Below, piece by piece: positions 40,329 to 50,455 of a stretch of 64,000 bases of DNA. The notes beneath the pieces are model-generated. The model was given only the letters and a program-made list of their open reading frames with translations. It was not told where the DNA came from and did not search any database. The stretch comes from Mycolicibacterium mucogenicum DSM 44124. Lineage in GTDB: Bacteria > Actinomycetota > Actinomycetes > Mycobacteriales > Mycobacteriaceae. The stretch covers positions 2,604,001 through 2,668,000 of the forward strand of contig NZ_CP062008.1 of assembly GCF_005670685.2 (NCBI RefSeq), in the 5' to 3' direction. Both the position numbers and the translations under genes were made by a program. Within the stretch, counting starts at the first letter, position 1, and every line of letters starts with the position of its first letter.

Positions 40329-41240
40329 GTGCTGCATCTACGCGTGATCACCCCGCCGGAACTCGCCGATTCGGTACTCGAGCTCTACCGGCACCACGGC
40401 GGCATCGCCAACGTGGTGGCCCACCCGGGCGCGGCGATCGATCCGCGCGGCGACGTGATCACCGCCGACATCGCCCGCGACGCCGCCGACGGACTGATCC
40501 GCGGGCTGCGGGCGCTCGGCATCGACCAGGACGGCGCCATCACGATGGAGGTGCTCGACACCGTGCTGTCGACGGCCGCCTACCGCGCCGAGGACGAGAT
40601 CGACGGTGACGGCGAAGACGCGGTGGTCTGGGACGAACTGGTGCTGCGCACCCGCGAGCAGAGCAGCCTCGGCATCTCCTACATGGCGTTCCTGTGCATC
40701 GCGTGTCTGCTGGCCGCCGTCGGCGTGCTGACCGATTCGGCGATCACCGTCGTCGGCGCCATGGTCGTCGGCCCCGAGTTCGGGCCGCTGGCCGCACTGG
40801 CGGTGGCGGTGGTGCGGCGCAAGGGCTATCTGGCGAAGCGCGCGGCGCTGGCCCTGCTCGTCGGCTTCCCGGCGGCGATGCTCGTCACAGCGGTGGCCAC
40901 GCTCGCCTTCGAGGCACTGGGCTGGGTGGCGTTGCGCAGCATCCACGAACTGCAGAACGTCGACTTCATCTTCCAGGTCGGGCCGTTCTCATTCGTGGTG
41001 GCACTGCTGGCCGGTGCCGCCGGGATGCTGTCCCTGGTGACATCGAAATCGGCTGCGCTGGTTGGGGTCTTCATCTCGGTGACGACGGTCCCCGCGGCCG
41101 GGATGTCGGTGGTCGCGGCCACCACGCGCGACTGGGATGTGGCCCTGGCCTCGGCGGGACAGTTGGCCGTCAACATGGTCGGCATCGTGGCGGCGGGGGT
41201 GCTGGTCCTGGCCGGGTACAACAGGGCCCGCCGCCGCTAG
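40329..41240 (+). CDS. DUF389 family integral membrane protein
   Basis: 303 residues. A soluble N-terminal part (about 1-110, TPPELADSVLELYRHHGG) precedes six or so membrane helices with DSAITVVGAMVVGPEFGPLAAL, the DUF389 core. Function not established. GTG 40329 starts 9 nt after the HxlR stop, so the genes may be co-transcribed. Confidence 0.85.
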   Translation: MLHLRVITPPELADSVLELYRHHGGIANVVAHPGAAIDPRGDVITADIARDAADGLIRGLRALGIDQDGAITMEVLDTVLSTAAYRAEDEIDGDGEDAVVWDELVLRTREQSSLGISYMAFLCIACLLAAVGVLTDSAITVVGAMVVGPEFGPLAALAVAVVRRKGYLAKRAALALLVGFPAAMLVTAVATLAFEALGWVALRSIHELQNVDFIFQVGPFSFVVALLAGAAGMLSLVTSKSAALVGVFISVTTVPAAGMSVVAATTRDWDVALASAGQLAVNMVGIVAAGVLVLAGYNRARRR

Positions 41241-41288
41241 TTTTCTCCACTCTGCGACCTACCCGTTCTTGTGGTGGGATCGATCGCT

Positions 41289-44200
41289 ATGGCAATCAAG
41301 GTGGCGCTGGAGCACCGGACCAGCTACACGTTCGACCGGCTGGTCAAGGTGTACCCGCACGTGGTTCGGCTGCGCCCCGCCCCGCACTCGCGCACGCCGA
41401 TCGAGGCCTACTCGCTGCAGGTCGAGCCCGCCGACCACTTCATCAACTGGCAGCAGGACGCCTTCGGTAACTTCGTGGGCCGCTTGGTCTTTCCGAACCG
41501 CGCCACCAAGTTGAGCATCACCGTCGGACTGATCGCCGACCTCAAGGTCATCAACCCGTTCGACTTCTTCATCGAGGAATGGGCCGAAACCGTCCCGTTC
41601 GCGTACCCGGACAACCTGCTCGAAGACCTCAAGCCCTACCTGCGCCCCGTCGACGACGCCGACGACCTGACGGCGGACTGGGTGCGGAACTTCGACGTGG
41701 TGCCGGGCACCGGCACCATCGACTTCCTGGTGGCGCTGAACCGGGCGGTCAATGCCGACGTCGGGTACAGCGTCCGTCTCGAACCCGGCGTCCAGGCGCC
41801 GGACTACACCCTGCGCACCGGCATCGGCTCCTGCCGGGACTCCGCCTGGCTGCTGGTCGCGATCCTGCGGAAGATGGGCTTCGCGGCGCGCTTCGTGTCC
41901 GGTTATCTCGTGCAGCTGAGCGCCGACATCGAAGCATTGGACGGGCCGTCGGGTCCCGCTGCCGACTTCACCGACCTGCACGCCTGGACCGAGGTGTACA
42001 TCCCGGGCGCCGGCTGGGTCGGCCTCGACGCGACCTCGGGCCTGCTGGCCGGGGAAGGCCACATCCCGCTGTCGGCGACGCCGCACCCCGAATCGGCGGC
42101 CCCGATCACCGGTGCCGTCGAACCGTGCGAATCCACCCTCGACTTCGTCAACGTGGTGACGCGGATTCACGAAGACCCGCGCGTCACCCTGCCGTACACC
42201 GAACAGGCGTGGGAGTCGATCCAGGCCCTCGGCGCCGTCATCGACGAGCGGATGGCCGAGCGTGACGTGCGGCTCACCGTCGGCGGCGAACCCACCTTCG
42301 TCTCGATCGACAACCAGACCGACGAGGAATGGACCACGGCCGCCGACGGACCGCACAAGCGCACGCTCGCCTCCGCCCTCACCGCCCAGCTGAAAGCCGC
42401 GTGGGCCCCGGACGGGCTGGTGCAGCGCAGCCAGGGCAAGTGGTATCCGGGGGAGCCGCTGCCGCGCTGGCAGATCGGTCTGATGTGGCGCACCGACGGA
42501 ACGCCGCTGTGGACCGATGCGGCGCTGCTGGCCGATCCGTGGTCCGGTGAATCCCCTGCGGTCGCACCGGATGCGGCACGGCGGTTGCTCACCGAGATCG
42601 CCGACGGGCTCGGCCTGCCGGATAGTCAGGTGCGTCCGGCCTACGAGGACGCCCTCGCCCGGTTGGCCGATGCCGTCCGCCGGCCCGACGGGGACCCGGT
42701 CACCGACGATCTGACGGACGACGGTGCCGCGCAGCGGAAAGCCCTGGCGGACAAGCTCGATGCCGCGGTCACCGAACCCGCGGCCCACGTCTTGCCGCTG
42801 CACCGCAGCGACGACGACACCGGGTGGGTCTCCGCCGACTGGAAATTGCGCCGCGGGCGATTGGTGCTCATCGGCGGCGATTCGCCTGCGGGCCTGCGAT
42901 TGCCGCTGAACTCGATCAGCTGGCAGCCGCCGCGACCGGTGCCCGACGCCGACCCGCTCGCGCCCGAGCGCGCCGACACCCCCGCCAGGCCGGCGACCGT
43001 CGTCAGCGCCGACGGCGCACCCCCCACCGCCCTGGTCGCCGAGGTGCGCGACGGCCTGCTGTACGTATTCCTGCCGCCCACAACGGCATTCGACGACTTC
43101 GCTGATCTGGTCAGCCGTATCGAGAAGGCCGCCGCGAACATCGGCGTCCCCGTCGTGATCGAGGGCTACGGACCGCCGCCGGACGCCCGGCTCCAGCAGA
43201 TGACCGTCACACCCGACCCCGGCGTCATCGAGGTCAACGTGGCGCCGACGGCCGGCTTCGCCGAGCAGGCCGCACAACTGGAGACCTTGTACGAGGCGGC
43301 CCGGCAGGCCCGGCTCGGCACGGAGTCCTTCGATGTCGACGGCACCCACGGCGGCACGGGCGGTGGCAACCACATCACCCTCGGCGGCGTCACGCCCGCC
43401 GACTCACCGCTGCTGCGCCGGCCCGACCTGCTGGTGTCGATGCTGACGTACTGGCAACGGCATCCGGCGCTGTCGTACCTGTTCTCCGGCCGGTTCGTCG
43501 GGACGACGTCGCAGGCCCCGCGCGTCGACGAGGGGCGCCTCGAGGCGCTGCACGAGCTGGAGATCGCGTTCGCGGAGATCGAGCGCGTGGCCGAGGGAGC
43601 TCCGTGGGCCGTCGACCGGGCCCTCCGGCACCTCCTCACCGACATCACCGGCAACACGCACCGCGCCGAGTTCTGCATCGACAAGCTCTACAGCCCCGAC
43701 AGCGCCCGCGGCCGGCTCGGCCTGCTGGAGCTGCGCGGCTTCGAGATGCCGCCGCATTTCCAGATGGCCATGGTGCAGTCGCTGCTGGTGCGGTCGCTGG
43801 TCTCGTGGTTCTGGGACGAGCCGCTGCGGGCCCCGCTGATCCGCCACGGGGAGAACCTGCACGGCCGATATCTGTTGCCGCACTTCATCATTCAAGACAT
43901 CGCCGAGGTCGCCGCCGACCTGCGGGCGCACGGCATCGCATTCGACACCAGTTGGCTGGACCCGTTCACCGAGTTCCGCTTTCCCCGGATCGGCAGCGTC
44001 ATCCTGGACGGCGCCGAGTTGGAGCTGCGCGGCGCCATCGAGCCGTGGAACACCCTGGGCGAGGAGTCCACCGGCACCGGCACCGCCCGCTACGTCGACT
44101 CCTCGGTGGAGCGGCTGCAGGTCCGGCTCATCGGCGCCGACCGGAACCGGTACCTCGTCACCGTGAACGGCCATCCCATCCCGCTGCTGGCGACCGACTC

Positions 44201-44555
44201 ACCCGACGTCCAGGTCGGCGGCGTCCGGTACCGGGCCTGGCAACCACCGAGCGCGCTGCATCCCACGATCACCGTCGACGGGCCGCTGCGGTTCGAACTC
44301 GTCGATGGATTCACCGGCTTTTCGAAAGGCGGCTGTACCTACCACGTCTCGCATCCCGGCGGCCGTGCGTACGACACCCCGCCGGTCAACGCCGTCGAGG
44401 CCGAGTCGCGCCGAGGCCGCCGTTTCGAGGCCATCGGCTTCACCCCGGGCGCGGTCGATCTGGCCGATCTCCGGGAGAAGCGGGCCCGTCAATCCACCGA
44501 TGGCGGAGCGTCGGGCATCCTCGATCTGCGCCGGGTGCGTACCGTTCTGCGGTAA
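41289..44555 (+). CDS. Transglutaminase-like protein with DUF2126 domain
   Basis: 1088 residues, like M. tuberculosis Rv2566. N-terminal bacterial transglutaminase region (about 1-90, VALEHRTSYTFDRLVKVYPH), papain-like core with Cys182 (GSCRDSAW), His and Asp in DLHAWTEVY...GLDATSG, then the large DUF2126 domain from RLTVGGEPTFVSID onward. It may be a protease, or a cross-linking or ligating enzyme; substrate unknown. ATG 41289; the TAA stop overlaps the next ATG by one base. First gene of a four-gene operon. Confidence 0.9.
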   Translation: MAIKVALEHRTSYTFDRLVKVYPHVVRLRPAPHSRTPIEAYSLQVEPADHFINWQQDAFGNFVGRLVFPNRATKLSITVGLIADLKVINPFDFFIEEWAETVPFAYPDNLLEDLKPYLRPVDDADDLTADWVRNFDVVPGTGTIDFLVALNRAVNADVGYSVRLEPGVQAPDYTLRTGIGSCRDSAWLLVAILRKMGFAARFVSGYLVQLSADIEALDGPSGPAADFTDLHAWTEVYIPGAGWVGLDATSGLLAGEGHIPLSATPHPESAAPITGAVEPCESTLDFVNVVTRIHEDPRVTLPYTEQAWESIQALGAVIDERMAERDVRLTVGGEPTFVSIDNQTDEEWTTAADGPHKRTLASALTAQLKAAWAPDGLVQRSQGKWYPGEPLPRWQIGLMWRTDGTPLWTDAALLADPWSGESPAVAPDAARRLLTEIADGLGLPDSQVRPAYEDALARLADAVRRPDGDPVTDDLTDDGAAQRKALADKLDAAVTEPAAHVLPLHRSDDDTGWVSADWKLRRGRLVLIGGDSPAGLRLPLNSISWQPPRPVPDADPLAPERADTPARPATVVSADGAPPTALVAEVRDGLLYVFLPPTTAFDDFADLVSRIEKAAANIGVPVVIEGYGPPPDARLQQMTVTPDPGVIEVNVAPTAGFAEQAAQLETLYEAARQARLGTESFDVDGTHGGTGGGNHITLGGVTPADSPLLRRPDLLVSMLTYWQRHPALSYLFSGRFVGTTSQAPRVDEGRLEALHELEIAFAEIERVAEGAPWAVDRALRHLLTDITGNTHRAEFCIDKLYSPDSARGRLGLLELRGFEMPPHFQMAMVQSLLVRSLVSWFWDEPLRAPLIRHGENLHGRYLLPHFIIQDIAEVAADLRAHGIAFDTSWLDPFTEFRFPRIGSVILDGAELELRGAIEPWNTLGEESTGTGTARYVDSSVERLQVRLIGADRNRYLVTVNGHPIPLLATDSPDVQVGGVRYRAWQPPSALHPTITVDGPLRFELVDGFTGFSKGGCTYHVSHPGGRAYDTPPVNAVEAESRRGRRFEAIGFTPGAVDLADLREKRARQSTDGGASGILDLRRVRTVLR

Positions 44556-47239
44556 TGGTTCTCCGTACACACAGATCCCAAGAGCTGGCCGAGGAGGCGG
44601 CGCCCGTCGGCGACCCACTGGCCGGGTACCGGGCCGACCGGGCCCAGGAGCCGTTGTTCGACGTCCGCGAGGTGGCCGGCGCCGGTTACGACGAACTGGT
44701 CGATGACGCGGGCGCGGTCCGGCCGGCCTGGCAGGAGCTGACCGACTGCGTCCGCGACCGTGGCCGGACCGGCCTGGACCAGCTCCGTGGTGTCGTTCGC
44801 GAGCTCGTCGACAACGACGGCATCAGCTACGTGCAGGTCGACCGGGACGGCACGACCGTCACCGATGTCGACGGCACGCCGGTGGTCGACACCTGGCAGC
44901 TCGACGCCCTGCCCCTGGTGCTGTCCGCGGCGGACTGGCGCAACCTCGAATCCGGACTGGTACAGCGCTCCCGGCTGCTCGACGCGGTGCTCACCGACCT
45001 GTACGGGGCGCGCCGCGCCATCACCTCCGGGGTGCTGCCGCCCGAGTTGCTGTACGCCCATCCCGGTTACGTCCGCGCGGCCCGCGGCATCACGGTGCCG
45101 GGTCGCCACCAGCTGTTCCTGCACGGCTGCGACGTCAGCCGTCACCGCGACGGTGGCTTCGCGGTGAACGCGGACTGGACGCAGGCGCCCTCGGGCGCCG
45201 GGTACGCGCTCGCCGACCGGCGGGTCGTCGCGCACGCGGTGCCCGAGCTGTACGAGAAGGTGGCGCCGCGCCCGGCGTCGCCCTGGGCGCAGGCCCTGCG
45301 GCTGGCGCTCATCGACGCGGCGCCGGAAGCCGCGCGCGAACCGGTGGTCGTCGTGCTCAGCCCCGGCAGCCACTCCGAGACCGCCTTCGACCAGGCCTAC
45401 CTGGCCGGTGTGTTGGGCTTCCCACTGGTGGAGAGCGCCGACCTCGTGGTGCGCGACGGCAACCTCTTGATGCGCTCGCTCGGCACCCTCAAGCGGGTCG
45501 ACGTCGTACTGCGCCGCGTGGACGCCGAGTATGCCGATCCGCTGGACCTGCGGCCGGACTCCCGGCTCGGCGTGGTCGGACTCGTCGAGGTGCTGCGGCG
45601 CGGGGCGGTGACGGTGGTGAACACGCTGGGCAGCGGCATCCTCGAAAGCCCAGGCATCACCCGATTCCTGCCGGAGTTGGCCGAGCTGCTCACGGGGGAG
45701 ACCCCGGAACTGCCGAGCGCCCGATGTTTCTGGGGCGGAATCGACGCCGAGCGCTCGCATCTGTTGACCAAACTGTCCACCCTGCTGATCAGGCCGGTGA
45801 CGGGCGGCCCGGCGATCGTCGGTCCCGCCCTGTCCACCACCCAGCGGGCCGAGCTGGCGGCCCGCATCGACGCCGCCCCGTGGCAATGGATGGGCCAGGA
45901 ACTGCCCGAGTTCTCCACGGCCCCGATGGACCTGCTCCCCAGCGGATTGTCCGCGGGCAGCGTCGGGATGCGGCTGTTCACCGTCGCCCAGCGCGGGGGT
46001 TACGCGCCGATGATCGGCGGGCTGGGCTACATCCTGGCGCGGGGGCACGCCGCCTACGGCATGGAAACCGTTGCGGCCAAGGATGTCTGGGTGCGATCGC
46101 CCGACCGGGCCGCGGTCGTGCAGGCGCAGCCGGTCGAGCTGCCGGCCATGACGCCGAGCCCGACCCGCGCGGTGAGCTCGCCGCGTGTGCTCTCCGACCT
46201 GTTCTGGCTGGGCCGGTACGCCGAACGTGCCGAGTTCACCGCCCGGCTGCTCACCGTCACCCGTGAGCGCTACCACGAATTCCGTTACCGGCGGGACCTC
46301 GGCGGCAGTGACTGCGTGCCGGTACTGCTGACCGCACTGGGCCGGATCACCGGCACCGACACCGGTGCCGACGGCGACTACGCCGAACAGCTGGCCATCA
46401 CGCCGACGACGTTGTGGGCGCTCACCGCCGACCGGCACCGGCCGGGTTCGCTGGCGCAATCCGTCGAACGGCTGGGGCTGGCCGCGCGCGCGGTCCGCGA
46501 CCAGATGTCGAACGACACCTGGATGGTGCTGGCCGCCGTCGAACGTGCGGTGCTGCAGCCGTCAGACCGCGCCCGGCAGCGCCAGGGCACGGCGCTGTCG
46601 CCGCCGGATTCGAAGACCAAGGGGGAGGCGTACCTGTCCACCGCCCCCAGCCAGACCCTGGCCGGGATGCTGGCACTGTCCGGTGTGGCGGCCGAGTCCA
46701 TGGTGCGCGACGTCGGCTGGACGATGATGGACATCGGCAAGCGCATCGAGCGTGGTCTGGGCCTGACCGCACTGCTGCGGGCCACCCTCACCACCGCCCA
46801 CAGCGCCGAGACCGAACGGACCGTCAGCGAGTCCGTGCTCGTGGTGTGTGAGTCGGCGGTGATGTACCGCAGGCGCATGCTGGGACAGGTGAGCGTGGCG
46901 GCCATCGCCGACCTCGTGCTGTTCGACGAGGAGAACCCGCGGTCGCTGGCCTTCCAGTTCGAGCGTCTGCGCGCCGACCTGCGGGCCCTGCCGTCGTCGA
47001 CCGGGTCGACCCGCCCGGAGCGGATGATCGACGAGATCGCCGCCCGACTGCGACGTCAGGACCCCGCCGACCTCGAGCACGTCACCGGCGAAGGGCAGCG
47101 CGACGAACTCGCCGAGCTGCTCGACGGTATGCACGCCGATCTGCGGGAGTTGTCCGAGCTGATCCGGGCCACGCATCTGGCCCTCCCGAGTGGCATGCAG
47201 CCGCTGTGGGGTCCCGACGAACGGCGGCAGATGCCATGA
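44555..47239 (+). CDS. Circularly permuted ATP-grasp / alpha-E domain fusion
   Basis: 894 residues, like Rv2567. N-terminal part (about 1-500) is a circularly permuted ATP-grasp (DUF404/407 type: LLYAHPGYVRAARGI, GFAVNADWTQAPSGAGYAL, PRPASPWAQALRLALID). The C-terminal part (about 540-880) is an alpha-E/DUF403 helical domain (SDLFWLGRYAERAEFTARLL and SVLVVCESAVMYRRR). ATP-grasp enzymes form peptide bonds using ATP; the comparative-genomic proposal is a peptide-ligation or modification system. ATG 44555 overlaps the upstream stop. Tight operon with transglutaminases on both sides. Confidence 0.9.
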   Translation: MVLRTHRSQELAEEAAPVGDPLAGYRADRAQEPLFDVREVAGAGYDELVDDAGAVRPAWQELTDCVRDRGRTGLDQLRGVVRELVDNDGISYVQVDRDGTTVTDVDGTPVVDTWQLDALPLVLSAADWRNLESGLVQRSRLLDAVLTDLYGARRAITSGVLPPELLYAHPGYVRAARGITVPGRHQLFLHGCDVSRHRDGGFAVNADWTQAPSGAGYALADRRVVAHAVPELYEKVAPRPASPWAQALRLALIDAAPEAAREPVVVVLSPGSHSETAFDQAYLAGVLGFPLVESADLVVRDGNLLMRSLGTLKRVDVVLRRVDAEYADPLDLRPDSRLGVVGLVEVLRRGAVTVVNTLGSGILESPGITRFLPELAELLTGETPELPSARCFWGGIDAERSHLLTKLSTLLIRPVTGGPAIVGPALSTTQRAELAARIDAAPWQWMGQELPEFSTAPMDLLPSGLSAGSVGMRLFTVAQRGGYAPMIGGLGYILARGHAAYGMETVAAKDVWVRSPDRAAVVQAQPVELPAMTPSPTRAVSSPRVLSDLFWLGRYAERAEFTARLLTVTRERYHEFRYRRDLGGSDCVPVLLTALGRITGTDTGADGDYAEQLAITPTTLWALTADRHRPGSLAQSVERLGLAARAVRDQMSNDTWMVLAAVERAVLQPSDRARQRQGTALSPPDSKTKGEAYLSTAPSQTLAGMLALSGVAAESMVRDVGWTMMDIGKRIERGLGLTALLRATLTTAHSAETERTVSESVLVVCESAVMYRRRMLGQVSVAAIADLVLFDEENPRSLAFQFERLRADLRALPSSTGSTRPERMIDEIAARLRRQDPADLEHVTGEGQRDELAELLDGMHADLRELSELIRATHLALPSGMQPLWGPDERRQMP

Positions 47240-48132
47240 CCCGCGAGTACCAGATCACCCATCGCACGCGGTATCGCTACTCCGACGTCGTCACCAGCTC
47301 GTACGGCCGCGGGTTCCTCACCCCGCGCGACAGCGGTCAGCAGCGCTGCCAGTCGTATCGGCTCAACATCGACCCCGAACCCGCCGACCGCTCCACGAGC
47401 CGGGACGCCTACGGCAACATCAGCTCGTATTTCCATGTGACACAACCCCATCGCGAACTCGTCGTGACGGGGCGCAGCATCGTGGAGGTCGATCCGCCGC
47501 CCGCCGAGTGGTACGGGGCAGGAGCCGCGCTGGCACCGTGGGAGCAGTCTCGGCCGTCCGGGCCGGACGGTGCGCTGGCCGCCGAATTCGTGCTGGATCT
47601 GCAATCCGCGGAGATCACCGACGAGGTGCGGGATTACGCCGCACCGAGTTTCGTGCCCGGCCGGCCGCTGATCGAGGTGCTGCGCGACCTGAACTCGCGC
47701 ATCTTCGCCGACTTCACCTACCGGTCCGGGTCGACGACGGTGTCCACCCGGGTCGCGGAGGTCCTGACCGCCCGCGAAGGAGTGTGCCAGGACTTCGCCC
47801 GCCTGGCCATCGCCTGCCTGCGTGCGAACGGCCTTGCCGCCAGCTATGTGTCGGGATATCTGGCCACCGACCCGCCGCCGGGCAAGGAACGTATGGTGGG
47901 GATTGACGCCACCCATGCCTGGGCGTCGGTGTGGACGCCGGAGAACAACTGGCTGGGGCTGGACCCGACCAACGACCAGATGGTGGACGAACGCTACATC
48001 GTGGTGGGGTTCGGCCGTGACTACGCCGACGTGCCGCCGCTGCGGGGCATCATCTACACCGACTCCGAGAGCAGCATCATCGACGTCTCCGTCGATGTCG
48101 CACCTATTGCGGGAGGCCCACTGCATGCGTGA
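47236..48132 (+). CDS. Transglutaminase-family protein (Rv2569c-like)
   Basis: 298 residues. N-terminal transglutaminase-type domain (YQITHRTRYRYSDVVTSSYG), papain-like triad Cys in GVCQDFARLA, His in DATHAWASVW and Asp in GLDPTND. Function unproven; paired with the ATP-grasp and DUF2126 proteins as a set. ATGA overlap with the previous gene (ATG 47236). Confidence 0.88.
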   Translation: MTREYQITHRTRYRYSDVVTSSYGRGFLTPRDSGQQRCQSYRLNIDPEPADRSTSRDAYGNISSYFHVTQPHRELVVTGRSIVEVDPPPAEWYGAGAALAPWEQSRPSGPDGALAAEFVLDLQSAEITDEVRDYAAPSFVPGRPLIEVLRDLNSRIFADFTYRSGSTTVSTRVAEVLTAREGVCQDFARLAIACLRANGLAASYVSGYLATDPPPGKERMVGIDATHAWASVWTPENNWLGLDPTNDQMVDERYIVVGFGRDYADVPPLRGIIYTDSESSIIDVSVDVAPIAGGPLHA

Positions 48133-49174
48133 TTTCAACTGCCCGAACTGCGGTCAGCGGTTGGCGTTCGACAACTCGGTGTGCCTGGGCTGCGGTAGCG
48201 CCCTGGGCTTCTCGCTGGACGACATGGCGCTGCTGGTGATCGCCCCACCGGACGGTAACGGCGACAACGATCATGCCGGTGCGGTCGCCTCGACCGACTA
48301 CCAGCTGTGCGCGAATCTGCATCTGGCCGAATGCAATTGGCTGGTGCGGATCGAGCCGGTGCGGCAGCTGTGCCCATCATGCGCGTTGACCCGGACCCGG
48401 CCCGCCGACGACGACACCAAAGCCATGGCGAACTTCGCCGCCGCCGAGCAGGCCAAGCGCCGGCTGATCGTCGAACTGGCGGAGCTGGGCCTGCCGATCA
48501 TCGGCCGCGACCGCGACCCGGAGCAGGGCCTCGCTTTCGATCTGCTGTCCAGCGAGCATCACCAGGTCTTCACCGGCCATGAGGACGGTGTCATCACCCT
48601 GGATCTCGCCGAAGGCGACGACGTGCACCGCGAACAGCTGCGGATCGCCATGGCCGAGCCGTACCGGACGCTGCTGGGCCACTTCCGCCATGAGATCGGG
48701 CACTACTACTTCTATCGCCTGATTCAGCCGTCGCCCGAGGCCGTCGCGGACTTCACCGCCCTGTTCGGGGACCCCGACGCCGACTATCAGGCCGCGCTGG
48801 ACCGGCACTACCGCGACGGTGCGCCCGCCGGCTGGGAACAGCAGTACGTGTCGTCCTACGCCACGATGCATCCGGCGGAGGACTGGGCCGAGACGTTCGC
48901 GCACTACCTGCACATCCGGGACACTCTCGATACCGCGGCAGCTTTCGGTTTCGCGCCCGCGGGCGCCACCTTCGAGCGGCGGGTGCTGGGCCCCAGCGGT
49001 TTTGACACGCTCATCGAGCTCTGGCTGCCGCTGGCCTGGGCGTTGAACATGGTCAACCGGTCGATGGGCAAAGAGGATCTGTACCCGTTCGTGCTGCCGG
49101 CCGCGGTGCTCGAGAAGATGCGGTTCATCCATACGGCGGTGGACGAGGTCAATGCCTCCCGCGCGGCGCGTTGA
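48125..49174 (+). CDS. Putative zinc-binding metallopeptidase (Mx family, Rv2568c-like)
   Basis: 349 residues. N-terminal zinc ribbons (CPNCGQRL, CLGCG and CPSC), then a metallopeptidase domain with HEIGHYYFYRL (HEXXH) and a downstream Glu/His region DWAETFAHYLHIRDT. It starts 8 nt inside the previous gene, so it is translationally coupled. It may process or remove the product of the ligase system (inference). Confidence 0.88.
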   Translation: MRDFNCPNCGQRLAFDNSVCLGCGSALGFSLDDMALLVIAPPDGNGDNDHAGAVASTDYQLCANLHLAECNWLVRIEPVRQLCPSCALTRTRPADDDTKAMANFAAAEQAKRRLIVELAELGLPIIGRDRDPEQGLAFDLLSSEHHQVFTGHEDGVITLDLAEGDDVHREQLRIAMAEPYRTLLGHFRHEIGHYYFYRLIQPSPEAVADFTALFGDPDADYQAALDRHYRDGAPAGWEQQYVSSYATMHPAEDWAETFAHYLHIRDTLDTAAAFGFAPAGATFERRVLGPSGFDTLIELWLPLAWALNMVNRSMGKEDLYPFVLPAAVLEKMRFIHTAVDEVNASRAAR

Positions 49175-49207
49175 CGCGGCCCACGGCGATAGAGCACGAT
49201 CGCGCCC

Positions 49208-49516
49208 ATGATTCGCGTACGGGTGGGGGCAGCGGTGCTACTGGGTCTGGTGGCCCTTTCACCGGCCGGATGTAGCTCGAAAACCACGGTCAAGGCGGAT
49301 GATGCCGCCAAGCAGGTCGTCAAGCTGGTCTCGGATCAGAACAAGTTCACCCCCACCGACGTGAAGTGTCCGTCCGACGTGGAGGCCACCAAGGGTGCCC
49401 AGTTCGACTGCCATTTCACCGGGCCGCGCAAGGTCCAGTACGTCGCGCACATGAAGATCGTGAAGGTCGACGGTGAGCGCATCACCTGTGACATCAAGGT
49501 CGAGAAGGCCCCGTAA
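49208..49516 (+). CDS. Small lipoprotein, DUF4333 family
   Basis: 102 residues. Signal peptide with lipobox LSPAGC (Cys22 region); mature domain has a disulfide pair (VKCPSDVEA...FDCHF and ITCDIK) typical of DUF4333. Anchored outside the membrane; function unknown. ATG 49208. Confidence 0.8.
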   Translation: MIRVRVGAAVLLGLVALSPAGCSSKTTVKADDAAKQVVKLVSDQNKFTPTDVKCPSDVEATKGAQFDCHFTGPRKVQYVAHMKIVKVDGERITCDIKVEKAP

Positions 49517-49584
49517 CCGGTCTGTGACGAAAACACGGGTGGCGCAACCGGATCTGGCTCGCGATCGTTCCTAGGATCGGTGCC

Positions 49585-50421
49585 GTGAGCGACCGATACG
49601 GATCCGATGTACTGGCCCGCAACCCGAACGCCAGGAAGCGTTCGACCGAGCAAGCCGCCGAGAAGGGGCTCGTGGTCGAGTGCGCCACGACCGGCTTCGT
49701 GGGCGCCGTGGTCTCGGTCGAGTACGGCCGCATGGTCCTCGAGGACTTCGACGGCTACCGCAAGCCGTTCCCCATCGGCCCCGGCTATCTGATCGACGGC
49801 AACCCCGTCATCCTCACCGCACCCAAGCGCACCGCGCCGGCCGCGCCCACCCGCACGGCCTCGGGTTCGGTTGCCGTGCAAGGACATCGGGCCCGCACCG
49901 CGCTGGCCAGCCGCATCTACGTGGAAGGCCGCCACGACGCCGAACTGGTCGAGCAGGTGTGGGGACACGACCTGCGGGTCGAGGGCGTGGTCGTCGAGTA
50001 CCTCGGCGGTGTCGACGACCTGGCCGCCATCGTCCGCGAGTTCCAGCCCGGGCCGGGCCGCCGGCTCGGCGTCCTCGTCGACCACCTGGTGTCGGGCTCG
50101 AAGGAGGCGCGCATCGCCGAGCAGGTGCGGCGCGGTCCGGGAGGCGAGCACACGCTGGTGGTGGGCCACCCGTTCATCGACATCTGGGAGGCCGTCAAAC
50201 CCGCCCGCATCGGGCGTGAGGCGTGGCCCGTCATCCCGCGCGGTATCGAGTGGAAGCACGGCGTCTGCGAGGCGCTCGGCTGGCCGCACGCCGACCAGGC
50301 CGACATCGCCCAGGCATGGCAGCGCATCCGCGGCCGCGTGCGGGACTGGAACGACCTCGAACCCGCGCTGATCGGGCGGGTCGAGGAACTCATCGACTTC
50401 GTGACCGCACCTGCCGACTGA
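49585..50421 (+). CDS. DUF3097 family protein
   Basis: 278 residues. DUF3097 is conserved in actinobacteria; a TOPRIM-like segment (RIYVEGRHDAELVEQVWG and VLVDHLVSGSKEA with acidic DxD-like positions) suggests a nucleic-acid or nucleotide role. Soluble. Start GTG 49585. It precedes rarA, 34 nt apart, which fits a role in DNA maintenance. Confidence 0.8.
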   Translation: MSDRYGSDVLARNPNARKRSTEQAAEKGLVVECATTGFVGAVVSVEYGRMVLEDFDGYRKPFPIGPGYLIDGNPVILTAPKRTAPAAPTRTASGSVAVQGHRARTALASRIYVEGRHDAELVEQVWGHDLRVEGVVVEYLGGVDDLAAIVREFQPGPGRRLGVLVDHLVSGSKEARIAEQVRRGPGGEHTLVVGHPFIDIWEAVKPARIGREAWPVIPRGIEWKHGVCEALGWPHADQADIAQAWQRIRGRVRDWNDLEPALIGRVEELIDFVTAPAD

Positions 50422-50455
50422 ACCGCCGGTCGGTGCGGCGTGGTAAGCCTGAGGC

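Noticed and set aside
41259-43373. A 704-codon minus-strand open frame antisense to the transglutaminase gene
   Set aside because: No recognisable motif; the sense frame encodes a clear DUF2126 protein.
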